A DNA stretch of 64,000 nt from Caloramator sp. E03 (GTDB lineage: Bacteria > Bacillota > Clostridia > Clostridiales > Caloramatoraceae), in NCBI RefSeq assembly GCF_006016075.1, contig NZ_CP040093.1:1963501-2027500 (forward strand), read 5' to 3'. Made by a program: the position numbers and the translations under genes. Each line of letters opens with the position of its first letter. The first letter of the stretch is position 1. The notes under the pieces were generated by a model, which did not search any database, had not been told where the DNA came from, and saw only the letters and a list, made by a program, of their open reading frames with translations. This document shows, in pieces, positions 44,576 through 54,429 of the stretch.

Positions 44576-46915
44576 ATGAAATCTTTATATTTAAAATTAA
44601 AAAAAATAGTAAAATTTAAGAGCATTTTTCAAAGGTTAATTTTTTCATTTTTATCGGTAATATCAATAATAATGATGATATATACAACTGTTTTATATTA
44701 TGAATATAAAATATATATATTGGAACAATCTGAAGATACTTCAAAGAAAATTCTAAATCAAGCTGAATATTATATAGGATATACTTTAAATTGGGCAAAA
44801 TCTTATGTGTATCAGCTATATTTGGATGAAGATATATATAATCTTATGTTTAATAATAAGATATTATCATTAACAGGGGAAAATAAAATAAAACAAGCTG
44901 CATTAAGGCTTCCTTTTGTGCAATCTATATATGTTTACAATTACAATACTAATACAATATATACTTCTATCAGTAATTCATCAAAGTATGATGAGTTCTA
45001 TGATAAAGAGATAATTGATATCATAAAAAATAGTAATGAAACGATGAGTACGAGATTTATTCCCAGGAAAATTAATATAAATATAGGTAAGCAGAAATAT
45101 TATAAAGATGTTTTGTCGGTTCTTTTAACAAATATAAAGTCTACAGATAAGAAAGTACCTTATGGAGCAATAGTATTAAACGTTGATGCTAATTCTGTAC
45201 AAGCATATTTTAAAGATATGTCTCAAAAAGGTTATAATCTTTTTGCAATAGATAAAAATGGAGTTGTTATTTTTGATTCAAATCCAGAATTATTTTTAAA
45301 GAATATTTCATCCAAGGACTATATACAAAAAATATTAAATTCAAAAAAAGAAAGTGGAAGCTTTCTTTGTAAAATTGATGGTATACCTTATATAGTAACT
45401 TATAAAACAAGTCACAATTTAGAATTGAAGATGATAAATATAGTACCTTATGAAGCGTTAATGGGTATTATTTATAAGATGATGCATTTTATGATAAATA
45501 TTTTTATTATTCTATTTCTTTTAGGACTAATTCTTTCTTTCTTCTATTCTGAAAAGATATATTTACCTATTGCAAAGATATTAAAAACTTTAAAAAATTA
45601 TTATGCAGAGGATGATGAATTCGATTTAAAAGAACAAGACACAACAGATATAGAATATATGTCAAAAGCAGTTGATGAAATTATTAGAAGATATGAAACA
45701 TCGGGAAAACTATCAGAAGCAGATGCAAATTTTATTAAAAGACAATTAATAATAAATTTATTATTAAATATAAAGACAGGAACAGAAGATATAAAAAATA
45801 AACTGATAGAACTTGGTTCAAATCTTAATTTTGATAATACTTATGTTATACTTTTTAAAATTGATAAATATAAAGAATTAATAAAACAAAATGATTTACA
45901 ATATCCAATATCCGATTTAGAAGGAAAACTTCGTTTAGTTGTTGATGATATATTTTCAAGATGCTTTAAAAATGAAATTGTAATTATAAATGATAATGAG
46001 CTATGTGTCATTGTTGATTTTGAAGAAGATAATCATAATGCATCTATGGATAAAATTATAAAAGCTATTAAAAGCGTACAAGAAATATTGTATAAGAATA
46101 ACATTTCAGTATCGGCTTCAATTGGTAAGGTTTCTCATGGTATAGAAGATATATCTATGTCTTATAGTACAGCACAGCATTATATTAATTACAGGTTTAA
46201 ATATGGTTTAAAGTCTATTCTATATAATGAAAAAATAACTGCTGATATTACTGCTGAGTATAAATATAATGAAGACATGGAACAGGCAATATTTAAATGT
46301 ATTAGATCGGGAAATATTGATGAAACAGAAAAAGAGCTGGATAAGATATTTAGCCATTTTATGTCATTTTCCTATAGTGATATGATAATTGCTATAACTC
46401 AACTTGTAATTAATATTATCAGAGTTATTAATAATATGTTAAGAATGAATAAAGAAAGCGTATATATAAATATTGGTGACTTTATGAATAATATGAGCAG
46501 TTATGAAACTATTGATGACATAAAAAGTTATATAATGGGATTAACGGAATATATATCTCAAAAAATGAAAGATAAAAAGAGCAATAAAAAGAATGATGTT
46601 GTGGAAAAAGTAAAAAATTATATATATTTAAATTATGAAAATCCGTTATTATCTCTTGAAGTTATTGCGGAAAAAATGAAATTATCATCAAGTTATTTAA
46701 GGGTACTCTTTAAAGAAATTGAAGGCAAGTCTTTATCTACATTTATTAATGAAGTGAGATTTGAAAATGCTAGAAAACTTCTTGAAACAACAAACCTTTC
46801 TGTTATTGAAATAGCAGAAAAAGTAGGTTTTACAAACTCTAATTACTTTTATACAGCATTTAAGAAGTTTTATGGTATTTCGCCTAATCAATATAGAAAT
46901 AGTATAGGAGATTAA
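44576..46915 (+). CDS. Membrane-bound AraC-family regulator with extracytoplasmic sensor
   Basis: A 779-residue one-component regulator. Residues ~20-43 form a first membrane helix, ~45-300 an extracytoplasmic Cache-like sensor region (with NPELFLKNISSKDYIQ, as in dCache domains) and ~302-325 a second helix. A cytoplasmic linker with a YesN-like middle domain follows. The C-terminal ~100 residues are the AraC DNA-binding domain with two HTHs (LSLEVIAEKMKLSSSYLRVL and EIAEKVGFTNSNYFYTAFKK, the latter followed by YGISPNQYR). It faces the ABC sugar importer 290 nt downstream and is its likely activator in response to an extracellular sugar. ATG 44576 follows AAGGAGG. Confidence 0.9.
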   Translation: MKSLYLKLKKIVKFKSIFQRLIFSFLSVISIIMMIYTTVLYYEYKIYILEQSEDTSKKILNQAEYYIGYTLNWAKSYVYQLYLDEDIYNLMFNNKILSLTGENKIKQAALRLPFVQSIYVYNYNTNTIYTSISNSSKYDEFYDKEIIDIIKNSNETMSTRFIPRKININIGKQKYYKDVLSVLLTNIKSTDKKVPYGAIVLNVDANSVQAYFKDMSQKGYNLFAIDKNGVVIFDSNPELFLKNISSKDYIQKILNSKKESGSFLCKIDGIPYIVTYKTSHNLELKMINIVPYEALMGIIYKMMHFMINIFIILFLLGLILSFFYSEKIYLPIAKILKTLKNYYAEDDEFDLKEQDTTDIEYMSKAVDEIIRRYETSGKLSEADANFIKRQLIINLLLNIKTGTEDIKNKLIELGSNLNFDNTYVILFKIDKYKELIKQNDLQYPISDLEGKLRLVVDDIFSRCFKNEIVIINDNELCVIVDFEEDNHNASMDKIIKAIKSVQEILYKNNISVSASIGKVSHGIEDISMSYSTAQHYINYRFKYGLKSILYNEKITADITAEYKYNEDMEQAIFKCIRSGNIDETEKELDKIFSHFMSFSYSDMIIAITQLVINIIRVINNMLRMNKESVYINIGDFMNNMSSYETIDDIKSYIMGLTEYISQKMKDKKSNKKNDVVEKVKNYIYLNYENPLLSLEVIAEKMKLSSSYLRVLFKEIEGKSLSTFINEVRFENARKLLETTNLSVIEIAEKVGFTNSNYFYTAFKKFYGISPNQYRNSIGD

Positions 46916-46923
46916 AATATAAT

Positions 46924-46955
46924 AATCCGGCTAATGCTTGAATATTAGCCGGATT
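46924..46955 (+). terminator. Hairpin after the AraC-type gene
   Basis: AATCCGGCTAAT pairs perfectly with ATTAGCCGGATT around an 8-nt loop. No strong T-run follows, so termination is uncertain. The remaining 46956-47208 is A/T-rich leader of the importer operon. I see no clear operator or promoter in it beyond a TGTATCATTAATGCATACA near-palindrome (about 47097-47115). Confidence 0.6.
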
Positions 46956-47208
46956 AAAATTTAGACAAGAAAAGATTAATAATTAAAATTACAAAAAAAC
47001 TTCAAAAATTAACTAAATAATCAATTTTTAAAGTTTTTATAAAGCAAAAAATAAACATTTATTTTATCTTTAAACTGTTAATCGATTTTTTTTGAATGTA
47101 TCATTAATGCATACACTAAAAATTAAAAGGAAGGTGGTAGATTAAAAAATTTCAATTTTACACATTTAAATATTATTATTAATACATAATATTGAGGGGG
47201 ATTTAAAA

Positions 47209-48204
47209 ATGAAAAAAATTAAAAAATTATTAAGCATTTTTGTTATTTTAATTATGACAGTTATTGTTTTTTCAGGATGTGGCCAGAAAGAAGCTCAACA
47301 GAATAATAATACTTCTAATAATAATGAAGCAAAAAAAATAAAAATAGCTGTTGTTTTAAAGGCGTTAAACAGTGATTACTGGAAAATAGTACAAGCAGGT
47401 GCTATGGATGCAGCAAAGCAACTTGGAGTTGATGTTGAAGTTCTAGGTCCTAATGCAGAAACAGATATTGCAGGTCAAACATCGATAATGGAAGATCAGA
47501 TAGTTAAAAAGGTTTCAGCTCTTGTAGTTGCTCCATCACAGCCAAGTGCAGCTATAGCTACATTTGATAAGGCTGCAGAAGCTAATATTCCAGTAATATT
47601 AATAGATACAGATGCTAAATGGGACAAGAAATGTTCATTTGTAGGGACAGGGAACTATGCAGGTGGTGAAGTTGGTGGAAAGTTTATTGCAAGTAAATTA
47701 CAAAAGGGAGACAAAGTTGTAATTATTAGAGGAGCTTTAGGTGATACTACGCATGATGAACGTGTAAATGGTGCCAAAAAGGCTATGGAAGATGCTGGCC
47801 TTCAAATCGTAGCAGTACAGCCAGCAAACAGCGATAGAAATATGGGTATGTCAGTAATGGAAAACTTACTCCAGACATATCCAGATGTTAAAGCTGTATT
47901 CTGCTCAAATGATGAAATGGCACTTGGTGCACAAAGAGCAATTATGCAGGCAGGAAAAAAGGGAATTATAACAGTTGGTTTCGATGGATCACCAGATGCA
48001 TTAAAGTCAATAAAAGCAGGAGAGCTTACAGGTTCAGTAGCTCAGAGCCCATATAATATAGGTAAGTTTGGTGTTGAAGCAGCAGTAAAAGTTGTAAAAG
48101 GAGAGAAGATTGATACAAGGATTGATACAGGAACATCTATGATTACTGCAGAAAATGTTGATCAAGCACAGGCCGATCTTGATAAAATTTTAGGTAAAAA
48201 ATAA
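47209..48204 (+). CDS. Sugar-binding lipoprotein of an ABC importer, possibly for inositol
   Basis: A 331-residue type I periplasmic-binding-protein lipoprotein. The signal peptide ends at the lipobox VFSGC (Cys about 24), followed by a Gln/Asn-rich linker to about residue 41. The ribose/inositol-type fold begins KIKIAVVLKALNSDYW. The segments GKFIASKLQKGDKVVII, CSNDEMALGAQRAI and GFDGSPDALKSIKAG are typical of RbsB/IbpA-class proteins. The downstream iol genes make a cyclitol a plausible ligand, but specificity is not readable directly. ATG follows GAGGGGG. A strong hairpin follows the stop. Confidence 0.88.
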   Translation: MKKIKKLLSIFVILIMTVIVFSGCGQKEAQQNNNTSNNNEAKKIKIAVVLKALNSDYWKIVQAGAMDAAKQLGVDVEVLGPNAETDIAGQTSIMEDQIVKKVSALVVAPSQPSAAIATFDKAAEANIPVILIDTDAKWDKKCSFVGTGNYAGGEVGGKFIASKLQKGDKVVIIRGALGDTTHDERVNGAKKAMEDAGLQIVAVQPANSDRNMGMSVMENLLQTYPDVKAVFCSNDEMALGAQRAIMQAGKKGIITVGFDGSPDALKSIKAGELTGSVAQSPYNIGKFGVEAAVKVVKGEKIDTRIDTGTSMITAENVDQAQADLDKILGKK

Positions 48205-48229
48205 GAAAAAATAAGTCTATATATTAATT

Positions 48230-48280
48230 TTGTGATTGAAGTTGAATCTTACATTAAAAAAGATTCAGCTTCAGTCACAA
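48230..48280 (+). other. 21-bp intercistronic stem-loop after the binding-protein gene
   Basis: 48230-48250 pairs with 48260-48280 over 21 bp (two G-U pairs), with a 9-nt loop; the core is GAATCTT/AAGATTC. No T-run follows, so it is likely a 3'-end stabiliser or partial attenuator that raises binding-protein expression over the downstream ATPase and permease. Confidence 0.7.
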
Positions 48281-48304
48281 TATAAAGATGAGGTGACAAA
48301 AAGA

Positions 48305-49798
48305 ATGAAGCCATTTTTAGAACTAAAAGGTATCTCTAAGGTATTTCCTGGTGTTAGAGCACTTAACAATGTTGATTTTGATATATTTCCTGGTGAAGTC
48401 CATGGATTGGTAGGGGAGAATGGAGCAGGGAAGTCTACTCTTATAAAAATATTAACTGGAGCCTATAAAAATGATGCTGGGAAAATATTTATTGAAGGTA
48501 GAGAAGTCATAATCAATGGTCCTAGAGATGCTATGGAATATGGTATAACAGCAATATATCAGGAACTCAATATTATAAAAGGTCTTACGGTTGCAGAAAA
48601 TGTATTTTTGGGAAGAGAAATAAAACAAAACGGTAATAAGGGCCTCCTTGATATAAAGGAAATGAGAAGAAAATCTTATGAACTTTTAAAAGAACTTGGA
48701 CAAGATATCGATACTAAACAAGATGTGGCTTCTCTTGGTATAGGACAACAACAGATGGTTGAAATTGCTAAAGCATTAAGTATAAAGACAAAGCTATTAA
48801 TAATGGATGAGCCAACATCAAGTCTTACAGGAAGAGAGGTTAAAGAACTTTTAAGAACGATTAGGGAGTTAAAAAGTAAAGGAATTGCGGTTATTTATAT
48901 ATCGCATAGACTCGAAGAAGTCATGGAGATATGTGACAGAGTTACTGTAATGAGAGATGGTATGAAGATTACAACTCTACCAATAGAACAAGTTTCTGTT
49001 GAACAATTGATTAAGCTTATGGTAGGTAGAAGCTTAGAACAACAATTCCCAAAGATAAAGGTAAAGATAGGTGAAGAGGCTCTTAGAGTTGAAAATTTGA
49101 CAAGAAAAGGAATATTTAAGGATGTAAGTTTTAATGTTAGAAAAGGTGAAATAGTAGGAATAGCTGGACTTGTTGGAGCAGGAAGGACTGAAGTTGCAAG
49201 GGCAATTTTTGGAGCGGATGAGATAGATTCAGGTGAAATTTACATTGAAAATAAAAAAGTTAATATAAAATCTCCAAGAGATGCAATGAATTTTGGCATA
49301 GCATTTTTAACAGAGGATAGAAAGGGACAGGGATTAATTTTAGATAATACTATAGATTTTAATACGCATATTGCATCATACGATAAAACATCAAAAGGGA
49401 TGCTACTAAATTTAAAGTATCTTAAAGAAATCACACGTGAGAATATCAAAAAATTAAATATTAATCCACCGATTGAAAATTTTGTAACAAGGCAGTTAAG
49501 TGGTGGAAATCAACAGAAGGTAGTAATTGCAAAATGGCTTAATACAAAAGCAAAGATATACATTGTTGATGAGCCAACAAGAGGTATTGATGTTGGTGCA
49601 AAAGTTGAGGTTTACAATATTCTAAATCAACTTATACAAGAGGGGGCTGCAGTAATTATGATTTCTTCAGAATTACCAGAAATACTTGGTATGAGTGATA
49701 GAATATATGTAATGCATGAAGGGAGAATTACTGCAGAAATAGATAGGGCCCACGCTACTCAGGAAAATATAATGCTTGCAGCGACAGGAGGTAATTAA
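48305..49798 (+). CDS. Sugar ABC importer ATPase (double domain), possibly for inositol
   Basis: A 497-residue RbsA/MglA-class ATPase. Domain 1 has Walker A GENGAGKST, Q-loop YQELNIIKGLTVAEN, signature SLGIGQQQMVEIAKALS and Walker B LLIMDEP. Domain 2 has GLVGAGRTEVARAIF, signature LSGGNQQKVVIAKWL and IVDEPTRGIDVGAK. ATG 48305 is chosen because GAGGTGA lies 8 nt upstream. The frame is open further 5' but through the stem-loop. It forms an importer with the neighbouring binding protein and single permease. Confidence 0.92.
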   Translation: MKPFLELKGISKVFPGVRALNNVDFDIFPGEVHGLVGENGAGKSTLIKILTGAYKNDAGKIFIEGREVIINGPRDAMEYGITAIYQELNIIKGLTVAENVFLGREIKQNGNKGLLDIKEMRRKSYELLKELGQDIDTKQDVASLGIGQQQMVEIAKALSIKTKLLIMDEPTSSLTGREVKELLRTIRELKSKGIAVIYISHRLEEVMEICDRVTVMRDGMKITTLPIEQVSVEQLIKLMVGRSLEQQFPKIKVKIGEEALRVENLTRKGIFKDVSFNVRKGEIVGIAGLVGAGRTEVARAIFGADEIDSGEIYIENKKVNIKSPRDAMNFGIAFLTEDRKGQGLILDNTIDFNTHIASYDKTSKGMLLNLKYLKEITRENIKKLNINPPIENFVTRQLSGGNQQKVVIAKWLNTKAKIYIVDEPTRGIDVGAKVEVYNILNQLIQEGAAVIMISSELPEILGMSDRIYVMHEGRITAEIDRAHATQENIMLAATGGN

Positions 49799-50818
49799 AT
49801 GAGTAATATAGGATTTGAAAATATAAAAGCTGAAAGATTTCAATCTGTTGATAAAAAATCAATTAAAAATTATATTTCAAAATTTGGATCATTACTTGGA
49901 CTTTTGATTTTGTGCATTATATTAACATTTGCATCCTCTCATTTCTTGACACTTAAAAACATAATGAATATTGCAAGGCAATCTGCTATTAACAGTTTAA
50001 TTTCAGTTGGTATGCTTTTGACTATATTAACTGCAGGTATAGATCTTTCGGTTGGTTCAGTACTTGCTTTATCTACTTGTATTATGGGTGTATCAGTTGT
50101 TAAATGGGGTATTAATCCTATTTTTGCAATGTTTATATGTCTTATAGTAGGAGCTTTTTTGGGATTTTTAAATGGTGTTATGCTTACAAAGATGAGATTA
50201 CCTCATCCTTTTATATCAACACTTGGTATGAAAAATATTGCAAGAGGGCTTGCTCTGATTATCACAGCAGCTTCACCAATATCTGGTTTCCCAAAGGCAA
50301 TACAATATATAGGTGCAGGCTATATAGGTCCAGTACCAGTGAGTTTTATTCTTGTTGTTGTTATTTTTGTAATATTTTCAATATTCTTAAACAGGACAGC
50401 TCAAGGAAGATACATATATGCAGTTGGTGGTAATCTAGAGGCCTCAAAGCTTTCTGGTATAAATGTAGATAAAACTCTTATACTTGTTTATACAATCTGT
50501 GGATTTATGGCTGCTGTTGGAGGACTTGTATTGACTGGAAGAGTTAATGCAGCATTTCCACTTGCAGGTCTTGATTACGATCTTGATGCAATTGCAGCAT
50601 GTATAATTGGTGGTGCTTCTTTTATGGGAGGCTCAGGAACTGTATGGGGTACATTGATAGGCGCTATGATTATGGCTGTTTTAAGAAATGGTTTAAACCT
50701 TCTTGGAGTATCAGCTGATCTTCAGACTGTTGCAATAGGTGTTGTTATAATTGGTGCTGTTTATGTAGATGTATTAAGACGTCAAGCAGAAAAGAAGGCT
50801 AAGACACAGGCTCTATAA
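49799..50818 (+). CDS. Sugar ABC importer permease, possibly for inositol
   Basis: A 339-residue RbsC-type permease expected to act as a homodimer, since only one permease gene is present. Hallmarks: TAGIDLSVGSVLALST (about 79-94), LGMKNIARGLALI, GRYIYAVGGNLEASKLSGINV and DAIAACIIGGASFMGGSGTV. GGAGG in the end of the ATPase gene places ATG 49799. A hairpin with a T-rich tail follows at 50831. Confidence 0.92.
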   Translation: MSNIGFENIKAERFQSVDKKSIKNYISKFGSLLGLLILCIILTFASSHFLTLKNIMNIARQSAINSLISVGMLLTILTAGIDLSVGSVLALSTCIMGVSVVKWGINPIFAMFICLIVGAFLGFLNGVMLTKMRLPHPFISTLGMKNIARGLALIITAASPISGFPKAIQYIGAGYIGPVPVSFILVVVIFVIFSIFLNRTAQGRYIYAVGGNLEASKLSGINVDKTLILVYTICGFMAAVGGLVLTGRVNAAFPLAGLDYDLDAIAACIIGGASFMGGSGTVWGTLIGAMIMAVLRNGLNLLGVSADLQTVAIGVVIIGAVYVDVLRRQAEKKAKTQAL

Positions 50819-50830
50819 TTAACATTTTAT

Positions 50831-50875
50831 CTGACCGTGATATTTTATACGGTCGCGGTCAGAGTTCTTTTCTAA
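50831..50875 (+). terminator. Likely terminator after the importer permease
   Basis: CTGACCG (50831-50837) pairs with CGGTCAG (50856-50862), with an alternative GACCGT/ACGGTC pairing, followed by AGTTCTTTTCT. It separates the importer operon from the LacI-type gene. Confidence 0.6.
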
Positions 50876-50958
50876 AATATATTGCAAATATTTAAATTTT
50901 TAATGAAAATGATATAATATAAATTAATATTTAACAAAAAAATTAGGTTGGGATAAAG

Positions 50959-51942
50959 ATGGCAGTTACAATTAAAGATATTGCAAAAATATTAAATGTA
51001 TCATTTGCAACAGTTTCAAAAGCATTAAGTGACAGGGATGATATAAGTGAAGAGATGAAAGCAAAAGTAAGGAAGGTTGCAGAAGAGTTAAATTATAAAC
51101 CTAACTATATTGCAAGAGGGCTTGTAAAAAATGAAACAAAAACAATTGGACTTATTATTCCAGATATTACAAATCCTTTTTATTCTGAGATTGCAATGGC
51201 AATAGAAGAAACGGTTAATAAAGAAGGCTATAGTGTTTTCCTATGTAATTCCAATTGGAAAAACAGCAGCGAAAATGATTATATAAACCTATTAATAAGT
51301 AAAAAAGTTGATGGAATAATAATTGCACCTATTGGTGAAGGAAATTTGAGGTTAGAAAGTGTAGATATTCCAATTGTAATTGTTGGAACAAAAAAAGAGT
51401 ATAATAATCAAAACTATGTTGTTATTGATGATGAAAAGGGAGGATATTTAGCTGTAAAACATTTAATAAAACAAAACTGTAAGAAGATAATGTTTATTGG
51501 AGGAAAAGAAAATGTTCAGTCTAACAAACAAAGATTAGAAGGATATAAAAGGGCGTTAATTGAAAATAATTTTGAAATTGATGAAAAGTATATAAGAAAT
51601 GGTGATTTTAAACAGGAAAGTGGATACCTTATAATGAAAAAAGTCTTTAATGAAGGGATAATACCAGATGGTGTTTTTGCAGGCAATGACTTACTTGCTC
51701 TTGGAGTTATGCGTGCAGCTCTAGAGTTTGGTTTAAGGATACCAGATGAGATAAAAATTGTAGGTTTTGATGATATTCCTTTTGCAAGATTGCCTGAAAT
51801 ATCACTAACTACAATACTACAGCCTAAATATAAGATGGGACAGTATGCAGCAAGTATGCTTTTATCTAAAATAAAGAATCCAGAGATTAAGTATGAAAAT
51901 ATTATATTAAAACCTAAGTTAATAAAAAGAAATACCGGATAA
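50959..51942 (+). CDS. LacI-family repressor of the inositol-type operon
   Basis: A 327-residue LacI/GalR regulator. The N-terminal HTH is TIKDIAKILNVSFATVSKAL (about 4-23), with the hinge helix NYKPNYIARGL. The effector domain starts KTIGLIIPDITNPFYSEIA and includes GVFAGNDLLALGVMRAA and GFDDIPFARL. It sits between the importer and the catabolic operon. A perfect LacI-type palindrome lies at the catabolic promoter 140 nt downstream of its stop. The inducer is probably an inositol-pathway compound, by context only. Confidence 0.92.
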   Translation: MAVTIKDIAKILNVSFATVSKALSDRDDISEEMKAKVRKVAEELNYKPNYIARGLVKNETKTIGLIIPDITNPFYSEIAMAIEETVNKEGYSVFLCNSNWKNSSENDYINLLISKKVDGIIIAPIGEGNLRLESVDIPIVIVGTKKEYNNQNYVVIDDEKGGYLAVKHLIKQNCKKIMFIGGKENVQSNKQRLEGYKRALIENNFEIDEKYIRNGDFKQESGYLIMKKVFNEGIIPDGVFAGNDLLALGVMRAALEFGLRIPDEIKIVGFDDIPFARLPEISLTTILQPKYKMGQYAASMLLSKIKNPEIKYENIILKPKLIKRNTG

Positions 51943-52045
51943 AATTATATTTAAATCTGAATTTATAGAATTAGTTAATTCTAATTATGATAGTATAAAT
52001 ATAGACTCTATAAATAACATAATATTGCTAAAAATTAGATAATTA

Positions 52046-52098
52046 TTGAATTTTCAATAATGGGGTAATATAATATAGTTAAACTTAAACGTTTAAGT
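52046..52098 (+). promoter_or_regulatory. Sigma-A promoter with LacI-type operator for the catabolic operon
   Basis: TTGAAT (52046-52051), a 17-nt spacer and TATAAT (52069-52074) form a strong promoter. ACTTAAACGTTTAAGT (52083-52098) is a perfect 16-bp palindrome with central CG, the typical LacI/GalR operator form, lying over the expected transcription start. The upstream LacI-type protein is the obvious candidate repressor. The rest of 51943-52162 holds nothing else recognisable. Confidence 0.82.
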
Positions 52099-52162
52099 AA
52101 ATAAAACTTTTAAAGAATTAATTTACTTAAATTGAGAAAAATAAATCATTAGGAGGAATAAT

Positions 52163-53389
52163 ATGGATTTAAAGTTAAGGGCTTTAAAAGTACATAAAGA
52201 TAATCAAGGGAAAATAGCTCTTCATTGTAAAGTTCCAGTAAATAGTAAAGATGATATGACTTTGGCTTATACCCCTGGTGTTGCAGAACCGTGCCTTGAA
52301 ATTAAAGAAAATTATGAAAAAATATACGATTATACTTCAAAAGGAAATTGGGTTGCAGTAGTTACAAATGGAACGGCAGTTCTTGGACTTGGTGATATAG
52401 GAGCAGGAGCAGGGCTACCAGTAATGGAAGGTAAAGCTGTTTTGTTTAAATCATTTGCAGGAATCGATGCTTTTCCAATATGTATTGATACAAAGGATGT
52501 AAATAAAATAGTCGAGACTGTAAAACTTATGGAACCTACCTTTGGAGGGATAAATTTAGAGGATATAAAAGCTCCAGAATGCTTTGAAATAGAAGATAAG
52601 TTGAAAGAGATTTGTAACATACCAGTATTCCATGATGATCAGCATGGTACAGCGGTTGTAACTCTTGCAGCACTTATAAATGCACTTAAAATTACAGGTA
52701 AAAGGTTTGAGGATTTAAAAGTAGTAATAAATGGAGCAGGTGCGGCTGGGACATCTATAACAAAGCTCTTAATAAAATCTGGAGTAAAGGATATTCTTAT
52801 ATGCGATAGAGCTGGAATAATATCAAAGAATAGAAGTAGGCTTGATTTTAATAAAAAGAAACTTGCAGAAATAACTAATAAAGATAACGTAACAGGTACT
52901 TTAAGTGATGCAATTAAAGGTGCAGATGTATTTATAGGGGTATCTGTTGCAAATGTCTTAACTACTGATATGGTAAAAACAATGAGTAAAGATGCCATAG
53001 TTTTTGCGCTGGCAAATCCGGTACCAGAAATTTATCCAGATGAGGCAAAAAAAGGAGGTGCAAGAATCATTGGGACAGGCCGTTCAGATTTTCCCAATCA
53101 AATCAACAATGTACTTGCATTTCCAGGAATATTCCGAGGAGCACTTGACGTAAGAGCTTCCCAGATAAATGAGGAAATGAAAATTGCGGCAGCTTATGCG
53201 ATTGCAAGTGTAGTTGAAGATAGTGAATTAAATGAAGACTATATTCTTCCAAATGCATTTGATTTGAGAATTGCACCAAAAGTTGCAGAGGCTGTTGCAA
53301 AAGCTGCTATAGATACAAAAGTAGCAAGAGCAGAAGGTATAACCCCAGAGTGGGTAAGAAACCATACTATTGAATTATTAAAAAAATAA
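52163..53389 (+). CDS. NAD(P)-dependent malic enzyme
   Basis: A 408-residue malic enzyme of the short bacterial type, decarboxylating L-malate to pyruvate. Visible features are Tyr36 in [10 protein letters not shown], Lys91 in [13 protein letters not shown], the metal-binding FHDDQHGTA (about 155-163), and the nucleotide-binding GAGAAGTSI. It is the first gene of the LacI-controlled operon that also encodes iolB, D, E and G. That position is unusual and suggests that malate is an intermediate of the pathway rather than this being a general anaplerotic gene. ATG follows AGGAGG. It lies 17 nt before the GAPDH homologue. Confidence 0.93.
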   Translation: MDLKLRALKVHKDNQGKIALHCKVPVNSKDDMTLAYTPGVAEPCLEIKENYEKIYDYTSKGNWVAVVTNGTAVLGLGDIGAGAGLPVMEGKAVLFKSFAGIDAFPICIDTKDVNKIVETVKLMEPTFGGINLEDIKAPECFEIEDKLKEICNIPVFHDDQHGTAVVTLAALINALKITGKRFEDLKVVINGAGAAGTSITKLLIKSGVKDILICDRAGIISKNRSRLDFNKKKLAEITNKDNVTGTLSDAIKGADVFIGVSVANVLTTDMVKTMSKDAIVFALANPVPEIYPDEAKKGGARIIGTGRSDFPNQINNVLAFPGIFRGALDVRASQINEEMKIAAAYAIASVVEDSELNEDYILPNAFDLRIAPKVAEAVAKAAIDTKVARAEGITPEWVRNHTIELLKK

Positions 53390-53406
53390 TTTAGGAGGTT
53401 GATAAA

Positions 53407-54429
53407 ATGGTTAAAGTTGGAGTTGTAGGTTATGGAGTTATAGGTCAAAGGCTTGCAGATGGTGTTGCACTTCAAAAGGACATGGAGCTTGTTGGTGTTG
53501 CTGATGTATCACCAACCCTTGCAATAAGAGCACTTAAAGAAAAAGGAATGCCATACAACTTTTATCTTGCAATGCCAGAGAACATTAAAATGTTTGAGGA
53601 ACTTGGTATTCCTGTATCAGGAACTCTGGAAGATTTGGTTAAAAAGACTGATATTATACTTGATGCCACAAGTGCAGGTGTTGGAGCAAAAAATAAGGAA
53701 CTTTATGCAAAGTACAACAGAAAGGCAATATTCCAGGGAGGAGAGAAAAACTCTGTTGCTGATGTATTCTTCCATGGATATGCAAACTATGAAAAAGGAC
53801 TTGGAAAACAGTTCTTAAAACTTACATCCTGCAACACAACAGGGCTTATAAGATCAGTCGACTGCCTTGACCGTGAGTTTGGAATAGAAAAAGTTGCAAT
53901 AACTATAATAAGGCGTGTAGCTGATCCTGGTGATTATCACAGAGGACTTACAAATGCTCTTCAGATAGACAAGGCCCCAAGCCATCAGGCAGTAGATTTA
54001 ATGACTATAATGCCTCATATAAATGCAACAGGAATACTTGTTCATACACCTGTTACTCATGGACATATAATAACAGTAGTTGCAACACCAAAGAAAAAGA
54101 TATCAAAGGAAGAGGCAATTGAGTGCTTCAAGAAACATCCAAGAATAAGAGTAGTTAGAATTGCGGACGGGTTCCTTGGAAATGCTTCACTCTTTAGATA
54201 TGCAAGAGACCTTGGAAATCCAAGAGGAGATATGTATGAAATTGCACTTTGGGAAGAATCAGTTGTAAATTCAGGAGATGACATAATGTATGCAATAAAC
54301 ATACCTCAGGAAGCTGTAACAATTCCTGAAACAATAGACGGAATTAGAGCTGCTTTAATGATGCAGACAGATAGGATTTCAGCAACTACAGAAACAAATA
54401 AATATTTGGGGATGGGAAAATGGATGTAA
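53407..54429 (+). CDS. Archaeal-type (type II) GAPDH homologue; candidate malate-semialdehyde dehydrogenase
   Basis: A 340-residue phosphorylating dehydrogenase resembling archaeal GAPDH, not the bacterial GapA type. It shows the NAD-binding GYGVIGQR (9-16), catalytic Cys142 in SCNTTGL (141-147), RRVADP (169-174) and THGH (217-220). Archaeal enzymes normally have PSHHGPDV; here it reads PSHQAVDL (191-198), a change near the substrate phosphate site. The substrate is therefore probably not glyceraldehyde-3-phosphate. From the operon I infer D-malate semialdehyde oxidation to a malyl phosphate with NADH formation. It overlaps the PGK-like gene by 10 nt, indicating coupled synthesis. A glycolytic role cannot be excluded. 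Confidence 0.85.
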   Translation: MVKVGVVGYGVIGQRLADGVALQKDMELVGVADVSPTLAIRALKEKGMPYNFYLAMPENIKMFEELGIPVSGTLEDLVKKTDIILDATSAGVGAKNKELYAKYNRKAIFQGGEKNSVADVFFHGYANYEKGLGKQFLKLTSCNTTGLIRSVDCLDREFGIEKVAITIIRRVADPGDYHRGLTNALQIDKAPSHQAVDLMTIMPHINATGILVHTPVTHGHIITVVATPKKKISKEEAIECFKKHPRIRVVRIADGFLGNASLFRYARDLGNPRGDMYEIALWEESVVNSGDDIMYAINIPQEAVTIPETIDGIRAALMMQTDRISATTETNKYLGMGKWM

